Source: Pseudonocardia halophobica (GTDB lineage Bacteria > Actinomycetota > Actinomycetes > Mycobacteriales > Pseudonocardiaceae). From it: a stretch of 64,000 nucleotides of DNA. Shown here piece after piece: positions 18,585 through 26,760 of the stretch (the first letter of the stretch is position 1; every line of letters starts with the position of its first letter). The position numbers were made by a program, and so were the translations under genes. Location: contig NZ_BSFQ01000013.1 in assembly GCF_027922425.1 (NCBI RefSeq), positions 120,718 to 184,717 of the forward strand, in the 5' to 3' direction. The notes beneath the pieces were generated by a model. The model searched no databases, had not been told where the DNA came from, and saw only the letters and a list, made by a program, of their open reading frames with translations.

Positions 18585-19130
18585 TCAGGTGTCCGCCCGC
18601 TCGGCGGCCGGCATGTCGGTGCCGGGACTCGCTGCGGGGGCCGGGGCGGACGCCTTCGTCAGCGCCGCCACGACCGCCGAGCCCAGGAGCCCCGCCGCCA
18701 GCTGCGCCACGGCGACCCGCCACCCCGAGCGCTCGATGCCCAGCGCGTGGTCGAGCGACAGCTCGCCGGGCCCGGTGTCCGCGATCGCGAACGCCGCGGC
18801 CGCGATCACGGCGTTGTACTCCCAGCCGCCCTGCGTCGCCCACGGCCCCTTCGACCCGTGGACGTGGTAGACGGCGGAGCCCATCGTCCCGGTGATCATG
18901 CCGGTGGCGACCGGGGTGGCGAGACCCGCGGTGAGCAGGGCACCCCCGACCGCCTCCGACACGCCCGCGGCCAGGGCGTTCTGCCGGCCGGGCCGCAGCC
19001 CCATGCTCTCGAACCCCGCCGCGGTCTGCGCGAGGCCGTGTCCGCCGAACCGCTCGGTCAGCTTCTGCAGCCCGTGGCCCAGGAACAGCAGCCCGATCAC
19101 GGCCCGCAGGACGGCGATCCCGATCTTCAT
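18585..19130 (-). CDS. DoxX family membrane protein
   Basis: The 181-residue integral membrane protein has about four hydrophobic helices. It has the DoxX N-terminal pattern AVLRAVIGLLFLGHGLQKL with FGG following, then EAVGGALLTAGLATPVA. Residues 155-181 are a polar alanine/proline tail. Family members are often linked to redox or thiol stress; nothing here fixes the role. It converges on the DUF6510-like gene and lies upstream of a STAS-domain gene on the same strand. Confidence 0.8.
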   Translation of the reverse strand: MKIGIAVLRAVIGLLFLGHGLQKLTERFGGHGLAQTAAGFESMGLRPGRQNALAAGVSEAVGGALLTAGLATPVATGMITGTMGSAVYHVHGSKGPWATQGGWEYNAVIAAAAFAIADTGPGELSLDHALGIERSGWRVAVAQLAAGLLGSAVVAALTKASAPAPAASPGTDMPAAERADT

Positions 19131-19189
19131 GCGTGCACCTCCGTGTCGTCGAGGCCGACAGGTTCCCGGTCAGCGACGCTCCAACCGCC

Positions 19190-19585
19190 TCAGCCCGCGC
19201 GCGACCCCGGCTCCCCGGTGAGGGCCTCGTCGAGGTCGCGGCAGAGGCCGAGGACGTCGGCGACGCCGGTGAGGTGGAGCGGACGGAGGACCCGCGGGTT
19301 CTCGCCGACGACGAGCCGCAGCTCCGTCCCGGTGCTGGTCGCGCTGCGCCGGGCCAGCAGCAGGTCGGCGATGCCGAAGGAGGCGAGGAGGGTGACCCCG
19401 GTCAGGTCGACGACGACCGTCGGCCGGCCCGCGGCGAAGGCCTCGGCGTAGGCCGCACGGACCTGGCCGCTGGTCTCGTCGTCGATCTCGCCGGCGACCC
19501 GGACGATCACGGCCTCGCGCCCGCCGTGGCCATGGCGGCCCACGGTCACCTGGACCTGCGGTCCGCACCACGGCCCGGTCGTCAT
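19190..19585 (-). CDS. STAS domain protein (anti-sigma factor antagonist-like)
   Basis: A 131-residue single STAS domain (about 25-125). The core strand-loop reads VVDLTGVTLLASFGIADLLLA. In classic anti-anti-sigma factors the loop is DSSG, with the second Ser phosphorylated by the anti-sigma kinase; here that loop is ASFG, so phosphocontrol of the usual kind may be absent. No kinase or sigma gene is adjacent. The start ATG at 19585 is the only good one. Confidence 0.75.
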   Translation of the reverse strand: MTTGPWCGPQVQVTVGRHGHGGREAVIVRVAGEIDDETSGQVRAAYAEAFAAGRPTVVVDLTGVTLLASFGIADLLLARRSATSTGTELRLVVGENPRVLRPLHLTGVADVLGLCRDLDEALTGEPGSRAG

Positions 19586-19621
19586 GGATCGCGACGGTAC
19601 AGACCGGGCGCCGCGAGCGGC

Positions 19622-21163
19622 TCAGTCCCCCGCGACGGCCACCGGCGCGGACCGGTCGGCGTCCCCCGTGAGCTCGTCCTCCTCCACCCGGGCGCAGGCG
19701 GCGAGCGCGTCGACGAGGTCGTTCAACTCCTGTTCCCGGGTGCCGCGGAAGCCGAAGTCGATCCCGTCGACCGCCGCGATCGAGCGGTCGACCTTCGCCG
19801 CGCCGCTCTCGGTCAGCACCGCGAGGGTGCTGCGGCCGTCCGCGGGGTGCGGCTTGCGCTCGACCCAGCCCTCGCTCTCCAGCCGGTTCACCACGTAGTT
19901 GCAGCGGGCCGGGGAGATGAGCAGCCGCTCGGCCATGCGGCTGAGGGGGCTGCTGCGGTCCGGAGCCATCGCCAGGTGCAGGAGCGCCGAGTGCTCGGTG
20001 ATCGAGAGCCCGTGCTGCTTCAGGGCCTTGCGGACGACCTCGAGGACCCGTTCGTGGGTCCGGAACAGGGACATGAAGGCGCTCATGGCGGTCGGCTGCG
20101 GCCACCCGAGCTCACCCCACCGCTGCCGGTCCTGGGCCACGATCGGGTCGACGGGCTTCGTCGCGGTCCCGGCGGAGACGACCGCGGGGCCGGTCGAGGC
20201 GCCGGCCCGCCGGCCGAGCTGGTCGATGAGGTCGGCCGCGTCGCCGTCGAGGTTGGTGAGGGCGAGCATCGGCGTGGTGATCCCGGCGTCGACGTAGTCC
20301 TGGATGCGCGCGCGGCACGCCGCCGCGTCGCCGTGGATGAACAGCTCGTCGACCAGCGAGTCGGGGATGGCGGCGAGTGCCGCCTTCCGGTCGCCGGCCC
20401 GCCACGCGCCCCACATGTCGGCGAGCTCGTCGCCGCGCCCGAGCCACTCGTGGAACTTCGCGTAGGCGTCGACGTTGAGGTAGGCGGCGATGGCGCGCTT
20501 CGCGTGCTCGCGGACCTTCTCCACGTCCGACGAGCACACGACGAACAGTCGCGCGACGATCTCCGGTGCCGTGGAGCGGCCCTCGTACACGTAGGGCACG
20601 ACCTTGCGGACGTCGTCGGGCGAGAGCCAGTTGAGGATGGCCCCGTCCGACCGCCGTCCCGCGAGGCGGAGCATCCCCGGCCGCAGGCCTGCGACCAGCA
20701 CCTTCGGCCGGTTCTGGGGAACCACGCCGAGCCGGAACCCCTTGATGGTGAAGCTCGGGGTCTCCATGTCGACCTTCTCGCCCGTGAGGGCGCGGTCGAG
20801 GAACGTCACGACGTCGCGGACCCGGCCGTACGGGTCGTGGAACGGCACGCCGTTCCACCGCTCGACGATGACGTCCGACGAGGAGCCGACGCCGAGGAGG
20901 ACCTGGCCGTCCGTGGAGTCGGCCAGGGACGCCGCGCTCATCGCCAGCAGGGCGGGCGACCGGGTGTAGGCGGGGGTGATCGCGGTGCCGAGCCGGAGCC
21001 CGGGGTAGCGCTGGGCGGCCAGGGCGAGCGGGGTGAAGGCGTCGTGCCCGTTGACCTCGCTGCTCCAGACGTCCGTGTAGCCCGCCATCACGGCCCGGTC
21101 CAGGACGGCGGCGTGGTCCTTCAGCGTCCGGCCGCCGAGAGGGATCGACAGTCCGTAGTTCAC
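19622..21163 (-). CDS. Luciferase-like (F420-type) oxidoreductase fused to MarR regulator
   Basis: The 513-residue protein has two recognisable parts. Residues 1-about 312 form a luciferase-like monooxygenase barrel resembling F420-dependent LLM oxidoreductases (LRLGTAITPAYTRSP, GQVLLGVGSS, ILNWLSPDDV). Residues about 346-495 are a MarR winged helix: EHSALLHL, the HTH near 404-430 (SRMAERLLISPARCNYVV), and wing RKPHPADGRST at 436-446. The linker (about 313-345) is short and alanine-rich. It is the last gene of a nine-gene transport/CoA operon, and its start overlaps the CoA-transferase stop. A single polypeptide joining a redox enzyme to a DNA-binding domain suggests a ligand- or cofactor-sensing repressor, but this is inference. 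Confidence 0.85.
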   Translation of the reverse strand: MNYGLSIPLGGRTLKDHAAVLDRAVMAGYTDVWSSEVNGHDAFTPLALAAQRYPGLRLGTAITPAYTRSPALLAMSAASLADSTDGQVLLGVGSSSDVIVERWNGVPFHDPYGRVRDVVTFLDRALTGEKVDMETPSFTIKGFRLGVVPQNRPKVLVAGLRPGMLRLAGRRSDGAILNWLSPDDVRKVVPYVYEGRSTAPEIVARLFVVCSSDVEKVREHAKRAIAAYLNVDAYAKFHEWLGRGDELADMWGAWRAGDRKAALAAIPDSLVDELFIHGDAAACRARIQDYVDAGITTPMLALTNLDGDAADLIDQLGRRAGASTGPAVVSAGTATKPVDPIVAQDRQRWGELGWPQPTAMSAFMSLFRTHERVLEVVRKALKQHGLSITEHSALLHLAMAPDRSSPLSRMAERLLISPARCNYVVNRLESEGWVERKPHPADGRSTLAVLTESGAAKVDRSIAAVDGIDFGFRGTREQELNDLVDALAACARVEEDELTGDADRSAPVAVAGD

Positions 21164-22398
21164 GAGGGCTCCTCGATCAGGTCGGGGGTCCGGGATGCCG
21201 GCCCTTGCAGGACGTGTGCTTTCTCGAGCTCGTCGATCCGCGCGTCGTCGAGGTCAAGGATCTCGCGCAGCACGGCTCGGTTGTCGGCGCCCAGCTCGTG
21301 GGCGTGCAGGTCGCGTTCGGTCATGCCCGCGAAGCGGATCGGCAGGCCCGGGACGGTGAGCGAGCCCCAGACCTCGTCCGTGACCTCGCGGACGACGCGC
21401 CGCGCGACGTTGTGCGGGTGGGTGACGGCCTCGGGGAGGGTCCGGATGAGCTCGCAGGCGACGCGGTGCTCGGTGAGGACGCGGACGGCCTCCTCGGGAT
21501 CGGCGACGGTCGCGAGCCAGTCCTCGACGAGCGCGTTGACCTCCTCGCGGTGCGCGGCCCGTTCGTCGTTGGTGGCGTACCCGGGTGCCCGGGCGAGCTC
21601 GGGGCGCCCGATCGCCGCGGCGATCCGGGGCCAGTCCCCGGGCGAGACGCAGGCGACGAACAGGTAGCGGTCCCGGCACCGGAAGAACCCCGCGGGACAG
21701 ACGGTCGCGTGGAAGTTGCCGCTCGCCTCGGGTACCTGGGTGCCGCCGGACCCGCTGTAGGCCTGGACGTTGATCTCGTGGAAGGCCATGTAGGTGTCCA
21801 GCAGCGAGACCTGGACCCACTCGCCCAGCCCGGTCCGTTCCCGCTGGAACAGGGCCGCGGCGACGCCGCCGAAGCCGTAGACGCCGGTCGCGGCGTCGCC
21901 CATCGCCGGTCCGGGCAGCATCGGCGGACCGCCGACCGGCCCGCTGACGTGCGCGACCCCGGACATCGCGGCGCCGATGGTGTCGTAGCCCGGCTTGTGT
22001 GACAGCGGGCCCCCGTAGCCGAGCCCGGTCACCGAGCAGAGCACCAGCCGCGGGTTGGCCCCGTGGAGCACCTCCCAGCCCAGCCCCATCTCGGCGAGGA
22101 CGCCCGGGCGGAAGCTCTCGACCAGCACGTCGCTGTGCCGCACCAGGTCGAGGATCAGCGCCTTGCCCTCGTCCGAGCGGAAGTCCAGGCAGACGCTGCG
22201 CTTGCCCCGGTTGGCCTGGATGAAGTAGCCGGACCGGCCGTCGCGGAGGTAGGGGAGCCCGCGGGCGGGGTCCCCGGCCGGCGCCGGCTCGACCTTGATG
22301 ACGTCGGCGCCGTACTCGGCCATCAGCTGGGCCACCGTCGGGCCGGCGAGGACCCGCGCCATCTCGATCACCCGGACGCCGTCCATCGGGCCGCTCAC
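21160..22398 (-). CDS. CaiB/BaiF family CoA-transferase
   Basis: Type III CoA-transferase, 412 residues, moving CoA between carboxylic acids. It has the family start (GVRVIEMARVLAGP), the NRGKRSVCLDF block at about 63-73 and catalytic Asp168 in GDAATGVYG. The GTG at 22398 overlaps the ligase stop (GTGA); an ATG 12 bp downstream is an alternative. It sits with an acyl-CoA ligase and a crotonase, the same three families as the carnitine genes caiB, caiC and caiD, but these families are broad and the substrate is unknown. Confidence 0.88.
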   Translation of the reverse strand: MSGPMDGVRVIEMARVLAGPTVAQLMAEYGADVIKVEPAPAGDPARGLPYLRDGRSGYFIQANRGKRSVCLDFRSDEGKALILDLVRHSDVLVESFRPGVLAEMGLGWEVLHGANPRLVLCSVTGLGYGGPLSHKPGYDTIGAAMSGVAHVSGPVGGPPMLPGPAMGDAATGVYGFGGVAAALFQRERTGLGEWVQVSLLDTYMAFHEINVQAYSGSGGTQVPEASGNFHATVCPAGFFRCRDRYLFVACVSPGDWPRIAAAIGRPELARAPGYATNDERAAHREEVNALVEDWLATVADPEEAVRVLTEHRVACELIRTLPEAVTHPHNVARRVVREVTDEVWGSLTVPGLPIRFAGMTERDLHAHELGADNRAVLREILDLDDARIDELEKAHVLQGPASRTPDLIEEPS

Positions 22399-24032
22399 GA
22401 GCCACCGATCCGGACACCCCGGCGGCTGACGTGCACGTCCGCCGCCTCGCGGTCCCACGCGTCCGAGACGCCGTACTCGCGGAGCGGCCGCTTGCGGATC
22501 TTCCCGCTCGGGGTCCGCTCGAGCTCGTCGACGACCCGGAGGTAGCGGGGAACCATGAAGTGCGGCAGGCGTTCCGCCGCCCACACGATCAGATCCGTCC
22601 GGTCGAGCTCGTGGCCCGGCCGCAGGACGACGGCGGCGAGGACCTCGTGCTCGGACTCGCCCGCCACCCCGACCACGGCGCACTCGAAGACGGCGGGGTG
22701 GGCGTTCAGGACGGACTCGACGTCCGCCGAGGGGACGTTCTCGCCGCGCCGCCGGATGGCGTCGCCGAGCCGGTCGACGTACACGTACTGCCCGTCCGAG
22801 TCGACGTACATGGCGTCGCCCGTGTGGTACCAGCCGCCGCGCCACGCCTGGGCGGTCTCGTCGGGCAGGCCCAGGTACTCGCGCATCATGATCGCGGGCT
22901 CCGAGGTGCGGACGACCAGCTCGCCCGTCTCGCCGTCCGGCAACGGGTGGTCCTCGGCGTCGACGATCCGGGTCTCCAGCTCGGGGCGCGGCCATCCGCA
23001 GCCGCCCGGCCGCGCCTTTCCGAAGTCCGCGGTGAAGACCGTGCCGGCCTCGGTGGAGCCGTACCCGGTGCCGATCTCGACGTCGAACCTGGCGGCGAAC
23101 TCCTCGGCCTCGCGGAGCACCGGGGCGACGAACAGCCGGGTGAAGGTGTTGTCGGCGTCGTCGGATCGGCGCGGTTGCTGGTGGAGGTACTGCGCCATCG
23201 CCACGACCAGGAGCGCGTACGTGCACCCGTGCTCGCGCGCCTCCTCCCAGAAGGTCTCCCCGGCGAACCGCGGCGCGATGTAGGCGGCGCCACCGGCGAT
23301 GAGGGCGTTGTAGGCGCCGGCCCACTGCCCGCCGACGTGGAACAGCGGCAGGACGACCATGGCGGTGTCCTCGGGCCCGGCCGCGCCGAGGAGCTGCGGC
23401 GCACCGTAGGTGTAGGCGTGGGCCTGGGTGACCACCACACCCTTGGACCTGCCGGTGGTGCCGGAGGTGTACATCAGCGCCATCGGGTCGGTGCCGGTCA
23501 CCGGGGGCAGCGCGGCGGGCAGGGAGGCGTCGTCGAGGAGGTTCCCGTCCGCGACGGTGATCCCGCCCGACCCGGGGCGTCCGCGGCCGCGGACGACGAC
23601 GGTCCGCACCGCGGTGCCCTCGGCCGCGTCGAGGAAGCGCTCGAGGTACTCGGCCTCGACGACGGCCGCGGTCGCCGCCGAGTCCTGGATCTGCCGGGCG
23701 AGCACGGCGCCCCGGTAGGCGGTGTTGACCGGCACCTCGACCATGCCGCCCGATGCCAGCCCCAACCAGGTCAGGGCCCCGTCGACCGTGTTGTCGGTCA
23801 TGGTCAGGACGCGGCCGCCGGCCCCGACGACGTCGAGCAACGCCGCGGCCCGGCGCCGGGCGACGTCCCAGACCTGGCCGTAGGTGAGGGAGGCGGTGCG
23901 GTCGAGGAGCGCGACGCGGCCCGGGGTGCGGTGCGCGGCGTCCACGAGGACCTGGGGGACCGTGCGCTCCGCGATCGGCGGCAGGACCATGCCCGACGGG
24001 AGGTGGCCCGCCGGGGGCGGAGGCGGGGTCAT
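22395..24032 (-). CDS. Acyl-CoA synthetase (AMP-forming, CaiC-like)
   Basis: The 545-residue ANL-superfamily ligase activates a carboxylate with ATP and CoA. The AMP-binding P-loop TSGTTGRSKG is at 189-198; GYGSTEAG, WYHTGD and the C-terminal catalytic Lys511 in TPSGKIRKRPL are all present. It begins with a proline-rich stretch, and the ATG at 24032 overlaps the crotonase stop. Overall form recalls crotonobetaine/carnitine-CoA ligase. In this operon it probably activates the compound brought in by the adjacent ABC importer. Confidence 0.88.
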   Translation of the reverse strand: MTPPPPPAGHLPSGMVLPPIAERTVPQVLVDAAHRTPGRVALLDRTASLTYGQVWDVARRRAAALLDVVGAGGRVLTMTDNTVDGALTWLGLASGGMVEVPVNTAYRGAVLARQIQDSAATAAVVEAEYLERFLDAAEGTAVRTVVVRGRGRPGSGGITVADGNLLDDASLPAALPPVTGTDPMALMYTSGTTGRSKGVVVTQAHAYTYGAPQLLGAAGPEDTAMVVLPLFHVGGQWAGAYNALIAGGAAYIAPRFAGETFWEEAREHGCTYALLVVAMAQYLHQQPRRSDDADNTFTRLFVAPVLREAEEFAARFDVEIGTGYGSTEAGTVFTADFGKARPGGCGWPRPELETRIVDAEDHPLPDGETGELVVRTSEPAIMMREYLGLPDETAQAWRGGWYHTGDAMYVDSDGQYVYVDRLGDAIRRRGENVPSADVESVLNAHPAVFECAVVGVAGESEHEVLAAVVLRPGHELDRTDLIVWAAERLPHFMVPRYLRVVDELERTPSGKIRKRPLREYGVSDAWDREAADVHVSRRGVRIGGS

Positions 24033-24790
24033 GCGCTGCGCTCCGCCGCGAAGGCCGCGTGCCGCTCCTTCTTCTCCGCCGTGTCGCTCAGCATGAACAG
24101 GCGGTACTGGTCGACGCGCAGTGCCGCGGCGAGCGGGAGGTCGGCGGCCTGGAGCAACGACTCCTTCGCGAGCCGCTGCGCGGCCGGAGGGGCGGCGGCG
24201 AGGGTCTCCGCGATCTCCGCGGCGCGCTGGGCGAGCGCGTCGCGGGGGACGATCTCCGAGACGAGCCCGATGCGCAGCGCGACCTCGGCGGGCACCTTCT
24301 CACCGAGCATCACCAGCCGGTGGGCCCACGTCGGCCCGACCTTGCGCAGCAGCCGGCTCATGCCGCCGGCCCCGGGCACGATGCCGAGGGCGACCTGCGG
24401 GAGGAAGAACTTGGCGTCCTCCGCCACGACGGCGATGTCCGCGGCGAGCACGAGCTCCACGCCGGCACCGACGCACCAGCCCTGCGCCGCCACGACCACC
24501 GGCTTGGGGCAGGCGGCGACCGCCTCCAGGCCGCCGCCCTCGGCGGGCTCGAGGTGGGCGAGCAGGTCGTCCCCCGAGTGCGTGTTCGGGTCCTTGAGGT
24601 CGGCACCGGCGCAGAAGGCGCGGCCCTCGGCGTCGAGGACCACGACCCGGACCGCGGGGTCGGCGACGGCCCGGCCGAGCGCGGACCCCACACCCCGGGT
24701 CAGCTCGGCGTTGACCGCGTTCAGGTTGTCGGGGCGGTTCAGGGTCACCCGGGCGACGGAACCGGAGACGTCGTAGGACACGAGGGACAT
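24029..24790 (-). CDS. Enoyl-CoA hydratase/isomerase family protein
   Basis: The 253-residue crotonase-fold protein has the oxyanion-hole segments FCAGADLK (59-66) and GIVPGAGGMSRL (136-147). Glu112 aligns with rat Glu144. The position of the second hydratase glutamate (rat Glu164) is Gln132 in LPQVALG, so normal hydration of an enoyl-CoA may not be the reaction. Isomerase, hydrolase or carbon-carbon lyase activity is possible. It lies between the permease genes and the acyl-CoA ligase, with a 48-bp gap upstream. Confidence 0.85.
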   Translation of the reverse strand: MSLVSYDVSGSVARVTLNRPDNLNAVNAELTRGVGSALGRAVADPAVRVVVLDAEGRAFCAGADLKDPNTHSGDDLLAHLEPAEGGGLEAVAACPKPVVVAAQGWCVGAGVELVLAADIAVVAEDAKFFLPQVALGIVPGAGGMSRLLRKVGPTWAHRLVMLGEKVPAEVALRIGLVSEIVPRDALAQRAAEIAETLAAAPPAAQRLAKESLLQAADLPLAAALRVDQYRLFMLSDTAEKKERHAAFAAERSA

Positions 24791-24838
24791 GCGCAGGGCC
24801 GCCTTTCGAAGGGGTCGCGGAGATCGGGTCGCGGGAGG

Positions 24839-25729
24839 TCAGAAGGTCTGTTGGCGGGGGTCGAGCTCGCGCCGCAGCGCGTCGCCGACGGCGATGAAGC
24901 AGTACGCCGTCAGGACGATGGCGAGGCCGGGCGCGAAGACCTGCGTCGGCGCCTGGGACATGTAGCCGTAGGCCTGGCCGAGCATCGACCCCCAGCTCGC
25001 GGTCGGCGGTTGGACGCCGAGCCCCAGGAAGCTCAGGCTCGCCTCGGCGAGCAGCGCCGTGCTCATGAGCAGGGACATCTGGATGACGACGGGGGCGACG
25101 GCGTTCGGCAGGACGTGCCGCACCGCGACCCGCAGCGGGTGGGACCCGTACGTGACCGCGGCCGGGACGTACAGCCGTTCCCGGGTCGAGAGGGTCTGAC
25201 CACGGATGAGCCGGGCGACGCTCGGGGCGAACACGATGCCGATGGCGCACATCGACGTCACGAGCCCGGGCCCGACGACGCCGGTCACGCCGATCGCCAG
25301 CACGATCGCGGGGAAGGCGAGCACCGTGTCGAGGACCCGCCGCAGGACGATGTCGACGATCCCGCCCGCGAAGCCAGCGGCCAGGCCGAGCGGGAGCCCC
25401 ACCAGGACGGCCACCGCCATCGCGAGCACGGAGGCGACCAGCGAGGCCCGGGCGCCGTACAGGAGCCGGGACAGCACGTCCCGGCCGAGGTCGTCCGTGC
25501 CGAGCGGGTGGGTGGCGGACGGGGTGGCGAGCCGGTCGGCGATGGACTGCGCGTTCGGGTCGTGCGGCGCGATCAGGGGCGCGAACACCGCCACGAGGAC
25601 GAGGACGACGAGCACGCCCACGGCGACGAGGGCGGCCTTCTCCTCGTGTCGCCAGCGGCCGAGGGCGCGCCGGAGGCCCTCGGCGCGCGGGGTCGCCGGT
25701 GCGGTCACGGTGTCGACGGTGGTGGTCAC
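24839..25729 (-). CDS. ABC transporter permease (DppC/OppC type)
   Basis: The 296-residue inner-membrane permease of a peptide/nickel-type importer has a cytoplasmic N-terminus and about six hydrophobic helices. It has the DppC opening pattern DPNAQSIADRLATPSATHPLGTDDLGRDV near 55-85 (described) and SFLGLGVQPPTASWG close to the C-terminus. It overlaps the DppB-type gene by 4 bp and pairs with it as the transmembrane channel. Confidence 0.9.
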   Translation of the reverse strand: MTTTVDTVTAPATPRAEGLRRALGRWRHEEKAALVAVGVLVVLVLVAVFAPLIAPHDPNAQSIADRLATPSATHPLGTDDLGRDVLSRLLYGARASLVASVLAMAVAVLVGLPLGLAAGFAGGIVDIVLRRVLDTVLAFPAIVLAIGVTGVVGPGLVTSMCAIGIVFAPSVARLIRGQTLSTRERLYVPAAVTYGSHPLRVAVRHVLPNAVAPVVIQMSLLMSTALLAEASLSFLGLGVQPPTASWGSMLGQAYGYMSQAPTQVFAPGLAIVLTAYCFIAVGDALRRELDPRQQTF

Positions 25730-26760
25730 GACAACCTGATCCTCGGGTCGATGCGGCGGTACAGGATCTCCACGATCGCGTTGGCCACCAGCACGATCAC
25801 GGCCATGACCAGCACGACCGCCTGGATGACCGGGTAGTCGCGCTGCTTGACGGCGTCCACGACGAGGGTGCCCATCCCGGGGATGGCGAAGACGACCTCG
25901 ACGACGACGGTGCCGCCGACGAGCCGGTTGATGAGCAGGCCCAGCACGGTGACCACGGGGACGCCGGCGTTGCGCAGGGCGTGCCGGACGAGGAGCGCCG
26001 TCCCGGAGATGCCCTTGGCGCGGGCCATCCGGATGTAGTCCGCGGTGAACACCTCGAGGAGTGCACCCCGCAGCTGCCGCGCCACCTCCGCGACGCCGGC
26101 GGCGCCGAGGGCCAGGGTCGGGAGCACGGCGAACCGGAGGAACTCGCCCGCGCCGTCGCCGGCGCGGGAGAAGCCGGTCGCCGGGAACCAGGGGTTCCAG
26201 ATGGCGAACACGGTCACGAGCACCAGCCCGAGCCAGAAGTTGGGGACGGCGATGCCGAGCGTCGCGGCGCCGGTCACCACGCGGCCCTCGGGGCGCTTGT
26301 TCCGGACCGCCCCGACGATGCCGGCCGCGACCCCGACCACGACGGCCAGGAGCAGCGAGCAGAACACCAGGGAGAGGGTCACGGGCAGCCGCTGCGCGAG
26401 CAGCCCCGCGACACTCTGGCCGGAGTACAGCGAGGTCCCGAAGTCGCCGTGCACGACGCCGGCGGCCCAGCTCCCGTACTGCGCGAGCAGCGGCTTGTCG
26501 AGGCCCAGCTGTGCCCGGATCTCCGCGAGCCGCTCCGGGGTGGCGTTCTCGCCGGCGATCGCGGTCGCCGGGTCGCCCGGCACGAGCTTGATCAGCCAGA
26601 AGGCCACGAAGGTGGCCAGCACCAGGGTGGCCAGGAAGGCGCCGGCCCGGAGCGCCAGCGTCCGGGCCGCCGCGGCGCGACGGCCGGGCGGCCGGGCCGC
26701 CCCGTCCCGCTGCGGCTGCAGCGGGACGGGCGCGGCCGTCACCGGAGGTGCCGTGGACAT
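25726..26760 (-). CDS. ABC transporter permease (DppB/OppB type)
   Basis: The 344-residue permease has an unusual 30-residue proline/arginine-rich N-terminus before the first helix. Features are FWLIKLVPGDPATAIAGENAT (about 50-68, described), RLPVTLSL, the EAA-like loop DYIRMARAKGISG, and VVVEVVFAIPGMG near the C-terminus. It overlaps the binding-protein gene by one base and the DppC-type gene by four. It forms the channel with the DppC partner. Confidence 0.9.
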   Translation of the reverse strand: MSTAPPVTAAPVPLQPQRDGAARPPGRRAAAARTLALRAGAFLATLVLATFVAFWLIKLVPGDPATAIAGENATPERLAEIRAQLGLDKPLLAQYGSWAAGVVHGDFGTSLYSGQSVAGLLAQRLPVTLSLVFCSLLLAVVVGVAAGIVGAVRNKRPEGRVVTGAATLGIAVPNFWLGLVLVTVFAIWNPWFPATGFSRAGDGAGEFLRFAVLPTLALGAAGVAEVARQLRGALLEVFTADYIRMARAKGISGTALLVRHALRNAGVPVVTVLGLLINRLVGGTVVVEVVFAIPGMGTLVVDAVKQRDYPVIQAVVLVMAVIVLVANAIVEILYRRIDPRIRLS

